In this document: in pieces, positions 62,520 through 64,000 of the stretch
How the letters are laid out: the number at the start of each line of letters is the position of its first letter
Position numbering within the stretch: the stretch's first letter is position 1
Assembly: GCF_001984125.1 (NCBI RefSeq)
Contig: NZ_MTQL01000007.1
Coordinates: forward strand, 496,001-560,000
Source of the DNA: Leifsonia sp. ALI-44-B
Lineage (GTDB): Bacteria > Actinomycetota > Actinomycetes > Actinomycetales > Microbacteriaceae
Length of the DNA: 64,000 nt
Reading direction: 5' to 3'
Position numbers and translations under genes: made by a program
The notes under the pieces: model-generated
The model's database searches: none
Seen by the model: only the letters and a program-made list of their open reading frames with translations
Told to the model about the DNA's origin: nothing

Positions 62520-62531
62520 CCGAAGCGCAAA

Positions 62532-62564
62532 GCGTGCGGCCCATCTTCTACATGGGCCGCACGC
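62532..62564 (+). terminator. Hairpin after the peptide gene
   Basis: GCGTGCGGCCCAT (62532-62544), 7-base loop, exact complement (62552-62564), 12 bp past the stop. No T-run. Suits partial termination or mRNA protection, giving more peptide than immunity protein. Confidence 0.7.
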
Positions 62565-62601
62565 GGTGTGCAACTCTAGCCCACTCCAGATGGATGATTC
62601 G

Positions 62602-63111
62602 ATGACGCCTGTGCCCCCTGCTGCCAGGGATCTGCTCGACAAGCACCTTCCTTCGGTTGCCCTTCGCTACCTCACGACCCGCTCGGCGATCGAGCTGGCA
62701 GCGGCCCTGCTCATCGGTGTCTCGGCACTCATCGCATTCCTGCCGCCTGCCTGGCTTGCCCCCGCCGTGGGCCTCCTCGCCGCCGCTGCCGCGGGAGGCT
62801 TCACCGTCGATTTCCGCGTCATCAACCAGATGCGCATGACCTACACGACCTATAGCGTCTCGGCCGATGTCGTTCTGATCGGCCGCGGGCGCTTCTTCCG
62901 GCGAACGACGTTCATCCCGACGGCCCAGATCCTCAATGTCGAGTGCACTCAGGGCCCGCTCCTCCGAGCTTTCGGCCTGATGACTGTCAGATTCGTCAGC
63001 ATCACGGATGTCGAGCGCCTCGGCCCCCTCTCGGCGCAGGACGCCGAAGCAATCCGCCGCTTCGTGTTGGCCTCTCACGCACGTCACGACGGTGCAGGCG
63101 GGACGAGATGA
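62602..63111 (+). CDS. PH-domain (bPH2, YdbS-like) membrane protein
   Basis: 169 residues from ATG 62602; ATG 62590 is possible. Two hydrophobic helices (IELAAALLIGVSALIAFLPP and the next) then a bPH2 domain: YTTYSVSADVVLIGRG, RTTFIPTAQILNVECTQGP, RAFGLMTVRFVSI. Proteins of this kind accompany leaderless bacteriocins, where they help with immunity or export. Confidence 0.85.
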   Translation: MTPVPPAARDLLDKHLPSVALRYLTTRSAIELAAALLIGVSALIAFLPPAWLAPAVGLLAAAAAGGFTVDFRVINQMRMTYTTYSVSADVVLIGRGRFFRRTTFIPTAQILNVECTQGPLLRAFGLMTVRFVSITDVERLGPLSAQDAEAIRRFVLASHARHDGAGGTR

Positions 63112-64000
63112 CCGTGCTCGGGGGAAAGACGCGAATGCCCCTCACCTATGTGGGGGCCGAACTCCTTCGGCACCTGCCCACCATGGGCGGACTCGTCGTG
63201 GGTGGCCTCATCTCCAGCTCTCGCCCGGAATCCTGGCCGGGCACCGCGGTCTGGATCGTCATCGCACCCCTCCTCGCCTTTCGCGTTGCCGAGCCTTTTT
63301 ACCGGCGCCGGACTTTCAGCTTTGCCCTCTCAGATTCTGGAGTCCTCGTCGAATCGGGTTTGTTAGCCGTCCGCCTGCGTGAGCTGCGGTGGTCCTCCGT
63401 CACCGCCATCAACACGCATTCTCCGTGGGCTTTCGCCCAGTTCGGTCTCGTCGAGGTCGATCTCCTCCAAGCCGGCGAGGAGGAAACGCATGTCACGATC
63501 CCTGCGGTCACGACGGAGCAAGCCGATGCGTTCTTCGCTGAGTGGCAGCGGCACCGCGACACGCCAGCGGATCTCACGCCCGAACCCACGACACTGACTT
63601 CCGGCGACACTCTCGTCTATCGAGCGAGCGTCCTCGATCTGGTCATCGCGAGCGCGATTAACGGGCACCTCATCGCGGGCGGCGCAGCCGTTGCCCTCTC
63701 CACCTTCGATGCACTGGATACCGTGGGGCTCGCTCGCGACGCGCTCTCACTAGGGAGGATCGCCTTCGTTTTCGCTATCGCTACGTCGATCGCGCTGATC
63801 GCCGCGGGGGCAGTGCTGACCACCATCATCCGATTCGGCGGTTTCACCGTATGGGCAACACCGGAGGGGGCGACGGTTCTCCGATACGGGCTGTTCTCGC
63901 ACCGAAGCCGTCGCGTCGATGCCGCCGCGATCCTCGGGGTAACGGTGAAGCGAAACCCGATGGAGGTTCTGCTCGGGCGCACCCGGCTGGCGATCGTCAC
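63108..64000 (+). CDS. PH-domain (YdbT-like) membrane protein, runs off right edge
   Basis: 297 codons visible, open to the window end. Membrane helices near residues 30-65, bPH2 module 1 (FSLALSDSG-like, LRELRWSSVTAINTHSP, FAQFGLVEVDLL), two more helices (about 185-245), then a second bPH2 module (SHRSRRVDAAAILGVTVKRN, LLGRTRLAIV). ATGA overlap with the preceding gene; ATG 63135 with GGGGGAAAG is an alternative. Forms the YdbST-like pair with its neighbour. Confidence 0.85.
   Translation, partial: MTVLGGKTRMPLTYVGAELLRHLPTMGGLVVGGLISSSRPESWPGTAVWIVIAPLLAFRVAEPFYRRRTFSFALSDSGVLVESGLLAVRLRELRWSSVTAINTHSPWAFAQFGLVEVDLLQAGEEETHVTIPAVTTEQADAFFAEWQRHRDTPADLTPEPTTLTSGDTLVYRASVLDLVIASAINGHLIAGGAAVALSTFDALDTVGLARDALSLGRIAFVFAIATSIALIAAGAVLTTIIRFGGFTVWATPEGATVLRYGLFSHRSRRVDAAAILGVTVKRNPMEVLLGRTRLAIV

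Overview
The window is about 70% G+C. Codon usage, the LAxTG sorting signal, the actinobacterial HicB and Pnkp-Hen1 types and the many LacI-type sugar loci point to a high-GC actinobacterium, most likely a soil or plant-associated Microbacteriaceae. No rRNA, tRNA or CRISPR was seen. All calls were made by eye from translated sequence; no search was run.

1-10.7 kb is a carbohydrate locus. A leftward operon (solute-binding lipoprotein, two ABC permeases, GH78 alpha-L-rhamnosidase) is divergent from a secreted GH30 enzyme with four F5/8-C modules and a cytoplasmic GH43 enzyme. Two LacI-type operators 110 bp apart sit in the shared promoter region. The enzyme set fits plant arabinogalactan or rhamnogalactan use. 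10.7-17.4 kb holds a translationally coupled S53 peptidase and LAATG-anchored surface protein behind a Fur/Zur-like box, a lipoprotein, and an XRE/membrane-protein pair with its own inverted-repeat operator. 17.4-21.6 kb is a two-component system plus ABC-2 exporter operon. 21.6-26.3 kb has a TetR remnant, a DoxX-like protein and a LacI-controlled sugar-acid locus (MFS transporter, RhmD-like dehydratase). 26.2-31 kb is a GntR-controlled mannose-family PTS with a SIS-domain deglycase.

31-45 kb is mixed: an atypical SDR, an epoxide hydrolase, a TPR protein, an Arr ADP-ribosyltransferase, a complete bacterial RNA-repair pair (Hen1 and Pnkp), CPBP protease, a SoxR regulon (flavin reductase and superoxide dismutase), an XRE-cupin regulator, a methyltransferase, YitT and a GIY-YIG-like protein. 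45-55 kb looks accessory: short gene units (NUDIX-like, VOC/MerR, CPBP, cupin, serine hydrolase, TetR/hydrolase, sigma factor/membrane protein, XRE-2TM). Nearly every junction carries the same small hairpin repeat in the same orientation.

55-61 kb holds small regulators and detoxification genes (ClpN-SRPBCC, VOC, WYL, AzoR, HxlR, LigT, cyclase) and a HicB gene whose HicA partner is truncated. The right end (61.2-64 kb) is the strongest candidate for a new system: a 61-residue, cationic, Trp-rich, leaderless bacteriocin-like peptide, a hairpin, two PH-domain membrane proteins of the YdbS/YdbT kind, and a divergent LuxR-type regulator whose receiver has lost its phospho-acceptor Asp.
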